From Tanypteryx hageni (Eukaryota; Arthropoda; Insecta; Odonata; Petaluridae), in the NCBI GenBank assembly GCA_028673005.1, contig CM054113.1, positions 209,799,504 through 209,863,503 on the forward strand: a stretch of 64,000 nucleotides of DNA, in the 5' to 3' direction. Position 1 is the first letter of the stretch, and the number at the start of each line of letters is the position of its first letter. Position numbers and translations under genes: made by a program. The notes beneath the pieces were generated by a model. It did no database searches. It saw only the letters and a program-made list of their open reading frames with translations, and was not told the DNA's origin. This document shows, piece by piece, positions 34,901 through 49,200 of this stretch.

Positions 34901-37900
34901 ATTACACTTCTTTCCGCACTTGTACAGTTTACCTCAAACACAATTTCGCATGTGATTTTCGATCTTTTGTTCATTCTAAGGAAATGGTTTAATTTAAATT
35001 GAACTACTGAAATGGTATATTGAATACATCATGCACAAATGTTGTCCTGGATTCTGCAGCAAACATTTCCAAGCCGCAAAAAATACACTAACATTAAGAA
35101 GTGGTTCCATTTCTTTTACTAATTACGTTAGAAATGCATAACAGAAAATCAAAACCTAGCGTAAGAAAGTTATAACATTTTTTTAGTAATCTTGTTCAAA
35201 ATACACTGCAGAAAACCTTACAATACAAGATGATAGCAATTCTTATATTTACATTAAAAATTCCTAATAAACAATGAAAACCTAACAAAACAAGTTCCTT
35301 AAATTACATTCAAAATACAAAGATAATAGCATTAAATCATTAAACATTTCGGTCAAAAATCGGCAACCTCATATGTGAAGAACAAATATTTTCAATGTCA
35401 TACTCGTAAAAGTTGTGAAAAACTAAATGCGCAGGATGCTTTTCCATTAACCAATAATTTCTAATTTTCCCGCAAGATGCCAGCAACTTCGACTATTATC
35501 GAAGTTAGTTAGTTTTAAACTGAGCTACAAGAGAATTAAGACATGATTATCATGTTTGTTTACTTTGAAAACTGATAATAATGAGCATTATAAATATAAT
35601 ACAATAATAATGTCCAGTTCTAGGGTGCTAAAGTTTAAAATGAACTTATAAACAAAAAAGTAGAGGGAGTTCACGCTTGTTGGCATCGTAAAAGCATGAC
35701 GCTAAATGCAAGTAATATGCACAAAACACAAGTAATGGTCATAAACAATTTTGTCACGAAGTCCAAATTCGAGAACCACAAGCATGCGAAGTTGAAAAAG
35801 GTGGTGTATTAAAAATAATTATTTTAAATCTTCTTAAATAAATGACCAAATATGTAAACAATGGGGCAGCTGATTCAAAATGGCGATCACCTCTGCTGTA
35901 AGATCAAATGTTTTCGTAAATATCAGTGTTTTTAATCTTATTTAAGGGTCACATTTTATATTCGGTGTATAAGTCGACCTTTTTTTGGAATTTTTTTTGA
36001 GCTTCAAAGGTCGACTTATATGCTGGCATATACAGTAAATATCACTAATTGAAAATAAAAATAAATTTTAAAATGGTATTATTTTATAATTTGTAGTGTT
36101 TTACTTGACAGTGTTTTGTTTTGATATAAATATTTAGAGATTTAAAACTTGTTGAAATTTCTTTCTTTATTTAAGATCTTGAAATTTTCCTATCTAGGTG
36201 ATGAAAATGGTAATGACTCTGACTGCCAGTGAATCTGGAACTATTTTTTACATTAAGAGACCAGGGGCAGTGCTTGAATCTGGATCACTTATTGCTAGAT
36301 TAGAATTGGATGATCCATCTCTGGTAACACAAGCTAAGGAGTTCACTGGAGGTTTCTCCAGCGTAGGATCTGATGAATCCGGAAAGTGGCATATTCTTCA
36401 GAGTGTTCCAGAAAAGTTGAACCATGTTCATAATTCTTACAGACAGATACTGGAGAACGTATTAGCTGGTCAGTTTATTAATGTAGTTTAATAGGGTTTT
36501 GCAAGGTCTTTTTTAGGGATGGGACGGTTCCACTTTTTCCCGGTTCTGGTTCTCGGTTTTCGGTTCTCAGTTCCGGTTATTTAATCTGATCTGCGTTTTT
36601 TGTTTTGGTTCTGTTTTTTATATTAAAAGTACTTTTTGATACATCACATGAAATTCTAGCTTTACAATTGTTACATATAGCATATTTGTCATTTGTACCG
36701 TCAATTCTGAAGTTGTTCCAAATGTCCGACATGGCTTTATTGTTAGGGTTCACAATAAATCCTCGTCCTGATTTTTGTACATGCTACAAAGCTCTTTAAT
36801 CTCATGAAATAAAGGAAATTCATACTTGCTTATCCTGTTTGAAACTGATAACACATCCAGCATGAAAATATATTTTACATCCATCATCAGTATACTATGT
36901 ATCAAAAATGGAATGCTGTTGCGGAAAAGTATAGTGGAATGATGAGTGGGTTGCTTTCCGGTTAGCGTCTGCTTCTGAGTCACAATCATTCTATTTATTA
37001 AAATGAGGATTGGAACCGAAGAACCAGATTATAAACAGTCGGTTCCGGTTATTTTGGTTCTTGAGAGAACTGGTAGAACCGAGGAACTGAAGAACCAATC
37101 GTCCCATTCCTAGTGTTTTATTTTAGTTTTCAGTTTTTTCTAGAAAACAACCTTATAATAGTTTTTGACATGATTTCATTGTTGGTGTATTAATATCCCT
37201 GTGGTGGATAAAATTAGGTTAAACTACTCCTTTCCATATCTTTTTTCCACTGTGGATTGGTTGAACATTGGTGACTATTGTCAGTTCTAATTATCATTTA
37301 TCATTGAATTTTGCCAAAGTATTTTACAAAATATGTAAATAAAAATTTTAATCTGATTATCCTTTATGTAATCCTTAGGTTACTGCCTTCCTGATCCTTA
37401 CCATTTGCCTCGGCTTAAGGAAGTTATAGAAAAATTTATGGCATCACTTCGAGATCCAAGTCTTCCTCTCCTAGAGCTGCAAGAAGTTATTGCTACTATT
37501 TCTGGTCGGATTCCAATATCAGTAGAAAAGAAAATTCGCAAGCTTATGTCATTATATGCTAGCAACATCACTTCTGTTCTTGCTCAATTTCCTAGTCAGC
37601 AAATTGCTAGTGTTATTGACAGGTATATTTCATATCTAATCATACGTTTTAGATGTTTCTATTTCATATGCAATTGTAAAAAATTGTGTTACTATTCCTA
37701 TATTTTTAATTAATTTATCCTCATTGTAATTCATTTTTAGCCATGCTGCAACTCTGCAAAGGCGGGCTGATCGTGATGTGTTCTTTCTCACTACCCAAGG
37801 AATTGTTCAGCTAGTTCAAAGATATCGTAGTGGCATCAGGGGAAGAATGAAGACAGCTGTTCATGATTTGCTCCGCCAGTATTATGCTGTTGAGAGCCAA

Positions 37901-40230
37901 TTTCAGCAGGGTAAGTAGGGAATGGTTTTAATTTTTGATGAATTTTTGAGATTGAAAAGTATGAATTATTATCAGTAGAAAAATTTGAACTAATACAGTG
38001 ATACTCCATTATGACCAGGGCATTATGACAAATGTGTATCAGCACTGCGTGAGAAACATAAGGATGATATGGCAGCTGTGACTGCCACCATATTTTCTCA
38101 CAGTCAGGTGGGTTGATTGTTAAAATTGACTTTGAATTCTTTTTAAGAGTTCCTGAAGATTTGATTTTTCTAAAAGAAAATACTAGTATATTTGGGTATC
38201 GAGTCCTCACTATATGTTGATATTTGTAGAACTTTTCCTAATTGGAGTCTTACTAGGTTGACTTTTTATTAAATCAGTGGAATTGTTTAGATATATTTTA
38301 TCAATGTATTGGTTCTTTGTTTTATATTTGATTGGATAAAATAACTCTTTACACAAAGTAAATTTTAATGTTAGCATTACTTTTCAAATGTGAGTGACTG
38401 ATAAGCTATTTTATCAATTCATCAGTAAGAGTTTGGTATGCTCTACTCTGCAACACTGTTCACATATGAAAAAGTTTTGAAGTTGTTAAAGTAAATGCTT
38501 TTTGTGAATTGTTGGGTGTTTTTTTAGAATCTATTTTTATTAACTTCCTAGGTTTCTAGGAAAAACATGTTGGTAACTATGTTGATAGATCATCTTTGGG
38601 CTAATGAACCTGGACTCACAGATGAGTTGGCTTCAACCCTCAATGAGCTTACTTCACTGAACCGGAGTGAACATTCTCGGGTAGCTCTAAGAGCTCGTCA
38701 GGTAAATTCTGCAATTTGTAGCTATTTTTATCCCCGTTAAATATTGATTAACTTTTTTCTCATGTTCATTACTTTATAAATAAAACACCTACAGCATCAA
38801 AATGCTATGTTTCATTGTTTTTTATAATTTCACTTTTTGTCAAAAAGTCACAAACTTTTGTTTGGCAAATATTTATTAATAATTTTATATAAGTTACCTT
38901 TCAAGACTATTATACAAATTGTTAAATTTTAATTTAATAAAATTGCATGATTTTATTCTAGGTTTTAATTGCTGCTCATCAGCCAGCCTATGAACTCCGT
39001 CACAATCAGATGGAATCGATCTTTTTGTCTGCTGTGGATATGTATGGGCATGATTTCCATCCAGAAAATCTACAGAAGCTTATCATGTCAGAGACATCTA
39101 TTTTTGATATCCTCCATGACTTCTTTTACCATTGTAACAAGGCTGTGTGCATGGCTGCTCTTGAGGTATTAATCTTATCAGTTATTATCAATTGCTTGTG
39201 CTAGTGTATATATTGACAAAATCAACTAACAAGTGGTTATGTCTGAAACCCAATAAATTAAATCAGTTTTGTCTTTGTATGTTGTCTGTTTTTGCTCTGT
39301 CTGTCTGTGCAATCAGTTGAATTACAATAGCAAGTAAACTGTAAGAGATATAAGACTGAAATTTGCAGAGGATGTATGCGATCTATGATGCCATTTATTA
39401 CGGTGCCTGAGAAATTTTTTGTAGAAATCAGGAGATGTCAGGAGGAGCCTTCTGAATTTTCATATTAAGATTCTGAGGAAATGATTATAGATAGAAAGTT
39501 AAAAATGTTCATCCTTTTATGTGGCCTTTAATGTCATCTACGACACTGCAGAAGAAATTTTTTGAAAAATCTGGGAGTGACAGGTGGCTATTTTTTGGAG
39601 AAATGGGAGCTTCTCAGGAGGGCCCTTTATAGTAATGTAATATGTTCATATCACAAAACAGTAATCATTAGGTTAGAAACCGAACAGTGGAAGAGCATGA
39701 GTGTACTTTTTAATTAAATTGTTGAATATATAAAATGTCATAACTAATTTACTAATTTGATCAAGTTTTTTTTAAGTTTACAATTATAAATAAACTTTTT
39801 CATATTACGTCAGCAAATGAAGTTTTCGTCATAGCTGAAAAGCACTATTATCTTCGTGATGTCCGTCCGTCGGTATGCATATATCAGGGAAGAATTGGCT
39901 AAACGGATTTCAACCAAATTTGGTAAATAGAATATTCACATAATTACATGGCCAAAATGACATATTTGGACCGGAATGACTCAGCAAGGGTGCCACAATT
40001 TCAGAAAAAACTTTTCGGTAATTATGAATTTGGAAGGAATTGGCCCAACCGATTTCAACGGAATTTTGTATGAAGGAAGTGTGCAACATAAAAATACAAA
40101 ATCAAGATGTTTAGATGTTTAGTATAGATATAGAAATCAGAGCTGCCACAATACAAGTAATTAAAAAATATCCTTTCACATGTATTTGTATTAAACTGTC
40201 CTCATCAATTTTAGCCATATTTAATATTTG

Positions 40231-40284
<54 letters not shown>

Positions 40285-43200
40285 AAACCATATTAGCATA
40301 TTTAGACCGAATCAACCAAACAGGGGTGCCACATTTACAAATTAATCTCTTTCAGTAATTAAGGATTTGGAAGGAATTGACCAGACGGATTTAAAATAAA
40401 TTTCATACATAAGATTTGTACAACATATCATAATGAAAACAATGTGTTTAAAGTGGACCTATAGAGCAAGGCTGCCACAGTAAAAAGTAAAATAATATTT
40501 ATTTTACACGCATTTCTCAAGACTTGACTGCATGGATTTTAACCAAATATGGTATATATAATCTTCATATAAATAAATAACCAAAATAGCATATTTCAAC
40601 CACATCAACTAATCAGGGCTACCACAATATAAAGGTTAGATTTTTTCTGTAACTATGAATTTCGAAGGTATTGCCAAAATCGATTTAAAAGAAATTTTTG
40701 TAGGGTGAGTATATGTAGAATGGCAAAACAAAATGAACAGCTTTAGAATGAATCAATAAGGCAGGGCTACCACAATATAAGGAAAAATACATTAGGATAC
40801 ATTTATTCTACAGCGAATATGATGAAAAGCACTTCTGTATCGGGAAAACAGTGTACAGCCCTACTTGTTTGTTTTGTTTATGCTGGTATTTCAGTAACAA
40901 GTATGGTAAATAATAAATGTTCCTTAACTTTTATTCTAACTCCAGGAAAGCATGACTGAATGCCCCTATAAATGTTTTTGAGTCTATAGTATATAAAGGT
41001 ATTGGTCAACAATTGTGTATTTTAAAAATCTAATATCAGCAGTAGTCTAATTACTAGTAAAGAAATAGCAAAAGCAATTAGTGATAACATCAACAATCTG
41101 ATGCACCATAACTAAATTTTAAAATAAAGGTAATTTTATTTTTAGCTTTGACTTTATTAATTTACAATTTTTTAGGTATATGTTCGACGGGCCTACATTT
41201 CGTACGAGTTAACATGCCTGCAACATTTGGAATTGTCTGGAGATGTGTGCTTTGTGAATTTCCAGTTTCTTTTACCATCCTCTCATCCTAACAGGTAAAT
41301 CTTGTAAAGGGATTATAAATTCTCCTCATTTCCAATTTAAACTAACTGTAGGCATCACTATGTATATAGTTAGCATTTGTTGCCAAGATGTTAGTAATTT
41401 CTAAATATGAATTAATTATTATATATTTGCTTTATTCATCCTGTATTTTGGAAAGTGTAATCATAAAATATTTGTTCTTGATATATGATTCATTGCATCC
41501 TTTTATATATATTTTTATAGAAGTTTAATGATTAATGTTGGAGCATCTTATTTTGTTACTAAGTTTGTGATTTATCAGTCAGTATACAAAGTAAGAATTT
41601 AAATTACAGTTCGAGGAAGAATTAGTCTTGATTACTATGTTATAGAAAATTGTTTGGTTTATGATGAAAGATGTTATACGTAAAATAAAAATGATCTTTT
41701 ACTAAAGGCATCCTCATAATCGAGCCCTTGGAATGTATGGAGAAGAGAGTGTTGACTCTGAATCAGTTTGGCATGCCACTGGTAATTCCCTGACCTCGGA
41801 CCATACAGTGGGAGGGTCTTCATTATCTATGAGCCTTTACATGGAAGACTGCCAACGAACTGGGTGCATGGCTGCATTTACATCTTTTGAGGAATTTGAA
41901 AGTTATGCTGATGAGATATTGGAGCTTCTTGAAGACTTTGCATTCACTCCTAATATGGTGAATCCTAAAGTGATGGAAGCTGTGGAATCTAGTGAATGTC
42001 GCTTGTCTACTTCAATCAATATCTCCATGTCTATCGGGGACTCTGGGCAAAATGAAGACATTGATAAGGTATTTATGGTCTTTCATGCATAAATATTTTT
42101 AAGCTTTTATTTTATTACTTGTGTAATTCCCTGTCTAATAAGACAGGATTATGATTAAAGTATTCCAAATATATTTTATTTCGATATAAAAAATCAGTAA
42201 GATATGCTAAATGATGAGCCTTTTGTCATAAATGAAGTAATAATAAATAAATAATAATATTCTTTCCCTCTCGCCGGCCCTCTCTCTCGCCGGCCCTCTC
42301 TCTCGCCGGCCCTCTCTCTCGCCGTACCTCTCTCTCGCCGTACCTCTCTCTCGCCGTACCTCTCTCTCTCTCGCCGTACCTCTCTCTCTTGCCATCCCTC
42401 TCTCTCTCTCTCTCATCATCCCTCTTTCTCTCTCGTCATCCCTCTCTCTCTCTCTCGCCGTCCCTCTCTCTCACCATCCCTCTCTCTTGCCATCCCTCTC
42501 TCTCGCCATCCCTCTCTCTCGCCATCCCTCTCTCTCTCGCCATCCCTCTCTCTCGCCATCCCTCTCTCTCGCCATCCCTCTCTCTCGCCATCCCTCTCTC
42601 TCGCCATCCCTCTCTCTCGCCACCCCTCTCTCTCGCCATCCCTCTCTCTCGCCATCCCTCTCTCTCGCCATCCCTCTCTCTCGCCATCCCTCTCTCTCGC
42701 CATCCCTCTCTCTCGCCATTCCTCTCTCTCGCCATCCCTCTCTCTGTCCCTCTCGCCGTCCTTATCTCTCTCTCGCCGTCCCTCTCTCTCGTCGTCCCTC
42801 TCTCTCTCGTCGTCCCTCTCTCTCTCATTGTCCCTCTCTCTCTCTCTCTCATCATCCCTCTCTCTCTCTCGCCATCTCTCTCTCACCATCCATCCCTCTC
42901 TCACCATCCATCCCTCTCTCACCATCCATCCCTCTCTCACCATCCATCCCTCTCTCTCTCTTGCCGTCCCTCTCTCTCTCATCATCCCTCTCTCTCTCAT
43001 CATCCCCCTCTCTCGCCATCCCTCTCTCTCGCCGTCCCTCTCTCTCGCCGTCCCTCTCTCTCGCCATCCCTCTCTCTCTCGCCATCCCTCTCTTTCGCCA
43101 TCCCTCTCTCTCTCGCCATCCCTCTCTCTCTCGCCATCCCTCTCTCTCGCCATCCCTCTCTCTCACTGTCCCTCTCTCTCTCGCCATCCCTCTCTCTCGC

Positions 43201-46200
43201 CATCCCTCTCTCTCGCCATCCCTCTCTCTCGCCATCCCTCTCTCTCGCCATCCCTCTCTCTGTCCCTCTCACCATCCCTATCTCTCTCTCTCCCCCCCTC
43301 TCCCCACCCCCCCTCTCCCCACCCCCTCTCCCCCACCCCCTCTCCCCCACCCCCTCTCCCCTCCCCCCTCTCCCCTCCCCCCTCTATCTCCCCCTCTCTC
43401 CCTCTATCTTCCCCCTCTCTCCCTCTATCTTCCCCCTCTCTCCCTCTATCTCCCCCCTCTCTCCCTCTATCTCCCCCCTCTCTAGCTCTATCTCCCCCCT
43501 CTCTCCCTCCCTCTATCTCCCCCCTCTCTCCCTCCCCCCTCTCGCCCTCCCTCTATCTCCCCCCCTCTATCTCCCCCCCTCTATCTCCCCCCCTCTATCT
43601 CCCCCCCCTCTATCTCCCCCCCCTCTCTCCCTCCCTCTATCTCCCCCCTCTCTCCCTCCCTCTAGCTCCCCCCTCTCTCCCTCCCTCTATCTCCCCCCTC
43701 TCTCCCTCCCTCTATCTCCCCCCTCTCTCCCTCCCTCTATCTCCCCCCTCTCTCCCTCCCTCTATCTCCCCCCTCTCTCCCTCCCTCTATCTCCCCCCTC
43801 TCTCCATCTCCCCCCTCTCTCCCTCCCTCTATCTCCCCCCTCTCTCCCTCCCTCTCTCTCCCCCCTCTCTCCCTCCCTCTCTCTCCCCCCCTCCCCCCTT
43901 CTGAAACAACATATCTGATTGTGAGAATTAATGGCTTATAATAAAGACTAATTGAAGATCATTTCTAGAATATTTATCATGAAATCAGTCCATTCAGTGA
44001 CTGTATCTGGATATGTTTAATTTTCCATGGCATTGATGTTGTGATGTCTTTTTATAGCCCAGAGAACCAATCCACATTTTGAGTATTGCATTGAAGCATC
44101 CATGCAGCTCTTCCACAAAGGGTGGACATAATGGAAAACATAACGAGGAGGATGATGAAGTGCTGAGTCGCAGATTTGGGGCGTTTTGTGCTTGTCGCCA
44201 AGAAGATTTGCTGAAGCGAGGAGTTCGACGCCTCACATTCCTTACTCTTTCCAATCGTCAGTTCCCAAAGTTTTTCACCTATCGGGCTCGTGATGGTTAT
44301 GCAGAGGATCGTATATATCGTCATTTGGAACCAGCTCTTGCCTTCCAGCTAGAACTGAACCGTATGCGAACATATGATTTGGAAGCATTGCCTACATCAA
44401 ATCAGAAGATGCTTTTATATCTTGGGAAGGCTAAGGTGAGTTTTAGTGAATTGTGCTGTCATGTCATGTGGTGTTTTGCTCTTGCAAACTTAGCAGCATT
44501 AAACATTGCACTCATTTAGCTCCTAGTTAACTATGAGAACGGGAGAAATGGAGCATTTTTATTTAAAGAATTTGTAAGATAAAAAAACACTTTCTTCAAG
44601 CTAAATTTTGCATGAAACTATCAATAGCTTTGTGAACCAGTTTTTCTAGAAATAACCCATGAATTTTGCCTGCTTCTTTTTACTCTATATAAGTTAATTT
44701 TATTGCCTTGTAAAATTGTTAACTAGGAATTGTTAAATTTTATTTAGCTCTTTCAAGTGAAAATTCCATCTGTTTTAACAAGGAGTACTTGACTCTAAAA
44801 TATATGCAGTAAACCCCCGTATTTATGTGATCAGAATGTAGATTTTCCTGCTATTTACAACATTTTATATGGGCTGCATCAATTTTCCTATGATTCCAAT
44901 GTAAGTAAAACCCTGTATTTACATTATTTCATTTTAAGTTTTCCTGCTATTCACGTCATTTTAGATTAGAATTTCCAATTTTTTTTAAAAACAATTTAGC
45001 ATGTGATTCTCAAGAGTTTTTAACATTTTTCGGCTTTGCAAAAAAATCCAAATTCTTTTGGTGAAGATTTCGAAAATAGTGGCAGAGTAGGAACAGCAGC
45101 CCTAGAAGCAGAAATATGAACTTTCTTTTTGAAACAGCACTCACGTTAACAGTTGCTACTCAGGAACAGCATAATTAAAGATGGAAATATGAACTCTTTT
45201 TGGTGAAAACTTCAAAACCTCGTATGTAAATCACACTAGCAGAGCATAAACAGCACACCTAGATACAGAAATACTATTTATGCTATTTACTCTTTGAACC
45301 AAGTATGAATGCTGTTGAAAAGATGTTCAAGTTTTGCATTATCATGTTTTGACCCTTTTCACTCAAACTCGGCCTCTTGGCTTCCATAGTTTTGTAATTA
45401 AATTTAAATTAATTTGTAATTTGTTGTAATTTAAATTACCGTATTGTCCCTAATATAACGGGATGTTTTTTTCCAAAAAATGAAATTTTAAAAGTAGCCT
45501 CTGTGTTATATTTGAGTAATAGTGATTTTAAAAGATCGTAAAATCGTGTTTCGAAAAATCACTGTACATTCCGCACATCTGTTTAAGTGGTACAAGGTAC
45601 TTTTTACATTGTAGACATTAGGCATACATGTTACAATGTACTTGAAAAGCATGTGAGGCGAGAATAGATCGAGTTCAGTCAGCGGCTGAACACCTCATTA
45701 GTCATTGAATTGAAGCTATCAGTACATCAGCATATTCTTTGTACCTACCTTAGCGAGTTTTTACCCAACAGTTATTTTAACAATGGGTGACAAAAAGGAT
45801 GCTGATCATGTTGAGAAAAAAGGTTTTTTCAAATCCCAGTTTAACAGAGAAATCCGACAAAGTTATGACATGAATTTTAAAATAGTCATAGCTCAAGAGG
45901 TGGAAAAAACAAACACTATTCTAGCTTCGAAAAAGTATGATGTTCCTGAAATAAATATGCCTATGTCTATGTACAATTTTCCAGACAAATGTAATGGAAA
46001 CCCAAACATACTATACTAGCACTTTAATTTGGCATATTTTTAATATTTTTATTATTAAAAAGTGTGCTGGTTAAGTAAATGAATAAATAGATATACTCTT
46101 TATAAACTTAGCTCTTTTAATACTGATTTTATTGTTAGTCTTACTGTAACAAATGAGCGAGTTTAAAAGTAAAATCAGTTTACCTATTTTTTCTCTACCC

Positions 46201-49200
46201 TCAATTGCACTTTCCCGCAATTTACACTTTTTCCCAGATCCCTAGAAAAGTGTAAATAAAGGGGTTTTACTGCACATTTATTCATGCCTCGTTTAGCATA
46301 AGTTGGCCAATCACCATTCGAGATCTTCATTTTTGATGTCGTCAGTTCAATTGTCATGTGCCATGGCATTTTTCTTAATTTCTAGTGCAATATTAAGCAA
46401 ATGTTAACTAACATTATTTTCAATAATATTCATTTGTATTTATGCTTTTTGTTTATTTAAAAATATGTATAACAAACTGATCCCTATTAAGTACTACATT
46501 TGTTTAGTGGAAATTTAGTTAGGGCAAAGAATTTTCAGAACGCATCCTTTGCCCTAAACGAGGGCATGACAGTATTGCAATTTTGATACTCTCTAGTTTG
46601 TTCAGAATTGCTGTTTTCTGTGTAGAAAGGAATTTACGTGGAATGTATGAGTTATGACATTTAAAATCGTGCATGCCATTTAACATCTCTCCATAATGTT
46701 TTTAGTTTTAAAATCATTACTCAATTTAATCAAATTTGTGTTATTTGAGAGAAGTAAGACTGGGGTGAAAAATTATAATTTCACAGTTAATGAATTCTAA
46801 AAAAAATTTAAAACAAACTCCTAAACCATATGAATCTCAAAAAAATTTTTAGAGGTAAACAATTAAAATATATCAAGTTTGCCAAAAAAATGTAAAATTT
46901 CAAAATTTGTGTTGTTTACTTGCTTTGTATATTGAATGTATTGATTATGATATGAAATTTTTTAATGTGAAAAATGTGTGCCTTATTGTTTGATACCTAA
47001 AGTTGGTTGTTTTAAAAATAGATATAAATTTCCATTCAATGTGGAAGGTTTTTTATTTTGTGTTTTTGATTTTTATAGGAATTTTATTTAATTTTGTGAT
47101 TACAGTCAAAACTCGGATATAACGAGCGCCCACGGGACCGTATAGTTTTGCTCTTTATAGCCGTTAAACTTAATATCCGTGAAGGCAAAAGCATGCATGC
47201 GTATGGTGAAATAAGACATAAGAAGTAAAAGTGAATATATAAACAGAAAGTTTATTTAGTAAATTTATGGAAAAACATAAAAATGAGAATAAACTAGAAA
47301 ATTTAAAATAAACATTTGTACATATAAAATTTACTCACAGCTGCATCCTTAATCACTCCCCTTTTTAGAAAATAACTTTGAATGGTAGCCTGTTTCATAG
47401 ATTTCACTTTGAAGTCTCTTAAGTTTCCTTTTTATTACATTTAGTACACTAAAAACACCATCGGAAATGTCAATGTTTTAAAAAAATCATTTAATGTTTT
47501 CACGGCATCCTGAGCTTGAGAGTAAGTTGGCTTTCGTCGGGATTGTGTCTTCGACACATTCAACAATGTCTTCATCACTGTCTGCTGTGTTTTGTACTGT
47601 CTCTATTATTTCACTCTCCGTAGGAATTCCACTGGTAATAAAATCATCATCAACATGAACAAAATTGTCAATGTCATTTACATGGTCAAAATTCGCAATT
47701 CCATTTTCTTTAAGCCATTCTGACAGAGGTAGATCATCTTCATCAACGTTATGGTTATCAATCAAAAATTCTCCCGATATTAAACCAGACTTCCGAAAAC
47801 AGTTTATGATCGTTGTAGGTGAAACATTGTCCCATGCATCTGTCATCAAATGAATTGCATCCAATACAGAGACGTTGCCATCTAAACCTCTTTCCCTCCT
47901 TTCAGTCAACTGTAGAAAAAAAAATCGCTTGAAATGGCCTTTAAAACTTTTAATTATCCCCATGTCCATTGGCTGCAAAATAGAATTCGCATTTGGAGGC
48001 AAAAACACCAGTTTTACATTGGATAACTCCTGCATATGTGGGTGTGCAAGACAGTTATCGACAAGGAGTAAAATGTTTCTATTTTTTCCTCCGTAACTCG
48101 TTGTTCCACTGACTTACATATTGCTGAAAAATATTGGAAGTCATCCATGCCTTTTTATTAGCTGCATATTCAACGGGAAGCTTCTTTACATTATTGAAAC
48201 AACGCGGCTTTTGTGACTTACCAATAACAAAAAGTTTTTTTTGTCACTCCCATTCATGTTTGCACACATTAAAACTGTTAAACGATTCTTAGATCTTTTG
48301 CCACCAACACATTTGTCACCTTTGAATTTAAACGTTGCATCAGGCATCATGTTGTAAAACAGTCCAGTTTCGTCGGCATTGTAGATGTCTTCTTCTCTGT
48401 AACCTTTTCGACACTCCTCCCAAACACTTTTCACCCATTCACTTGCCGTTTTTGAATCTGCTGACAGGGCCTCTCCACTGACTTTCGCATAAACAATGTT
48501 ATGCCGATTTTTAAAACGATCGAGCCACCCATTATTGCATGTGAAGTTTTCATGTCCTAACTGTTTTACAAATTTATCTGCCTGTACCTTTAAAATGGGG
48601 CCGTTGATGGGGAAACCAGCATTTCTCTGCGTCTTAAACCACTCCAGCAGTGCTTGATCAACAGTACCCAAGTCGCACTTCCTCATTTTCTTGTTCGTTG
48701 TTAGGTTGTTCACTAGTGCAGATAAAATCGCTTCTTTGTTTTTTCCATAAGGTTGAAACCGTAGACGACGATAAATTAAATTTTTTTACACACTTCAACA
48801 TTTTTTTACCATGTTCTAACTCTCGAATAATATCAACCTTTTCGCGAATAGACAGACACTTCCTTTTATGTACGGACATGTTACTCGTTCAAGGGCAAAA
48901 TCTCAACTGATTTTTGTGATCAACGCTATGAACTTTCTTGCAAACTGCGAGCATACCAATTCCAGGAAGAGTTTAATGAGGAGACGGATTAAATCTGGGA
49001 TTTCCCATCTTTACGTGGGAAAGGGTGTTGGGTGCATTCGGCTGAGCGACGGGGGCGGGCGCCATTGTACATGCCCTTACCCTTACCCCCCTTCCAAACA
49101 CAACCTCCTGGCTGTAAAAGAGGGGGTTGGGAGGAGAGGACAAAGGACCTCCGCGGGTGCCACTGTACCTGCAAGTTGGGAATTCTTGGTTTGGACGAAG

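Noticed and set aside
40111..40345. ORFs with long Ile-Tyr runs
   Set aside because: They are translations of a (TA)n microsatellite.
42262..43900. CRISPR-like array because of regular short repeats
   Set aside because: There are no unique spacers, the genome is eukaryotic, and the units are contiguous minisatellite variants.
42389..43918. ORFs of up to 509 codons rich in Ser, Leu and Pro (plus) or Arg and Glu (minus)
   Set aside because: They run through a CT-rich minisatellite in several frames on both strands. The lack of stops follows from the repeat, and ACC exons 21 and 22 flank it as an intron.
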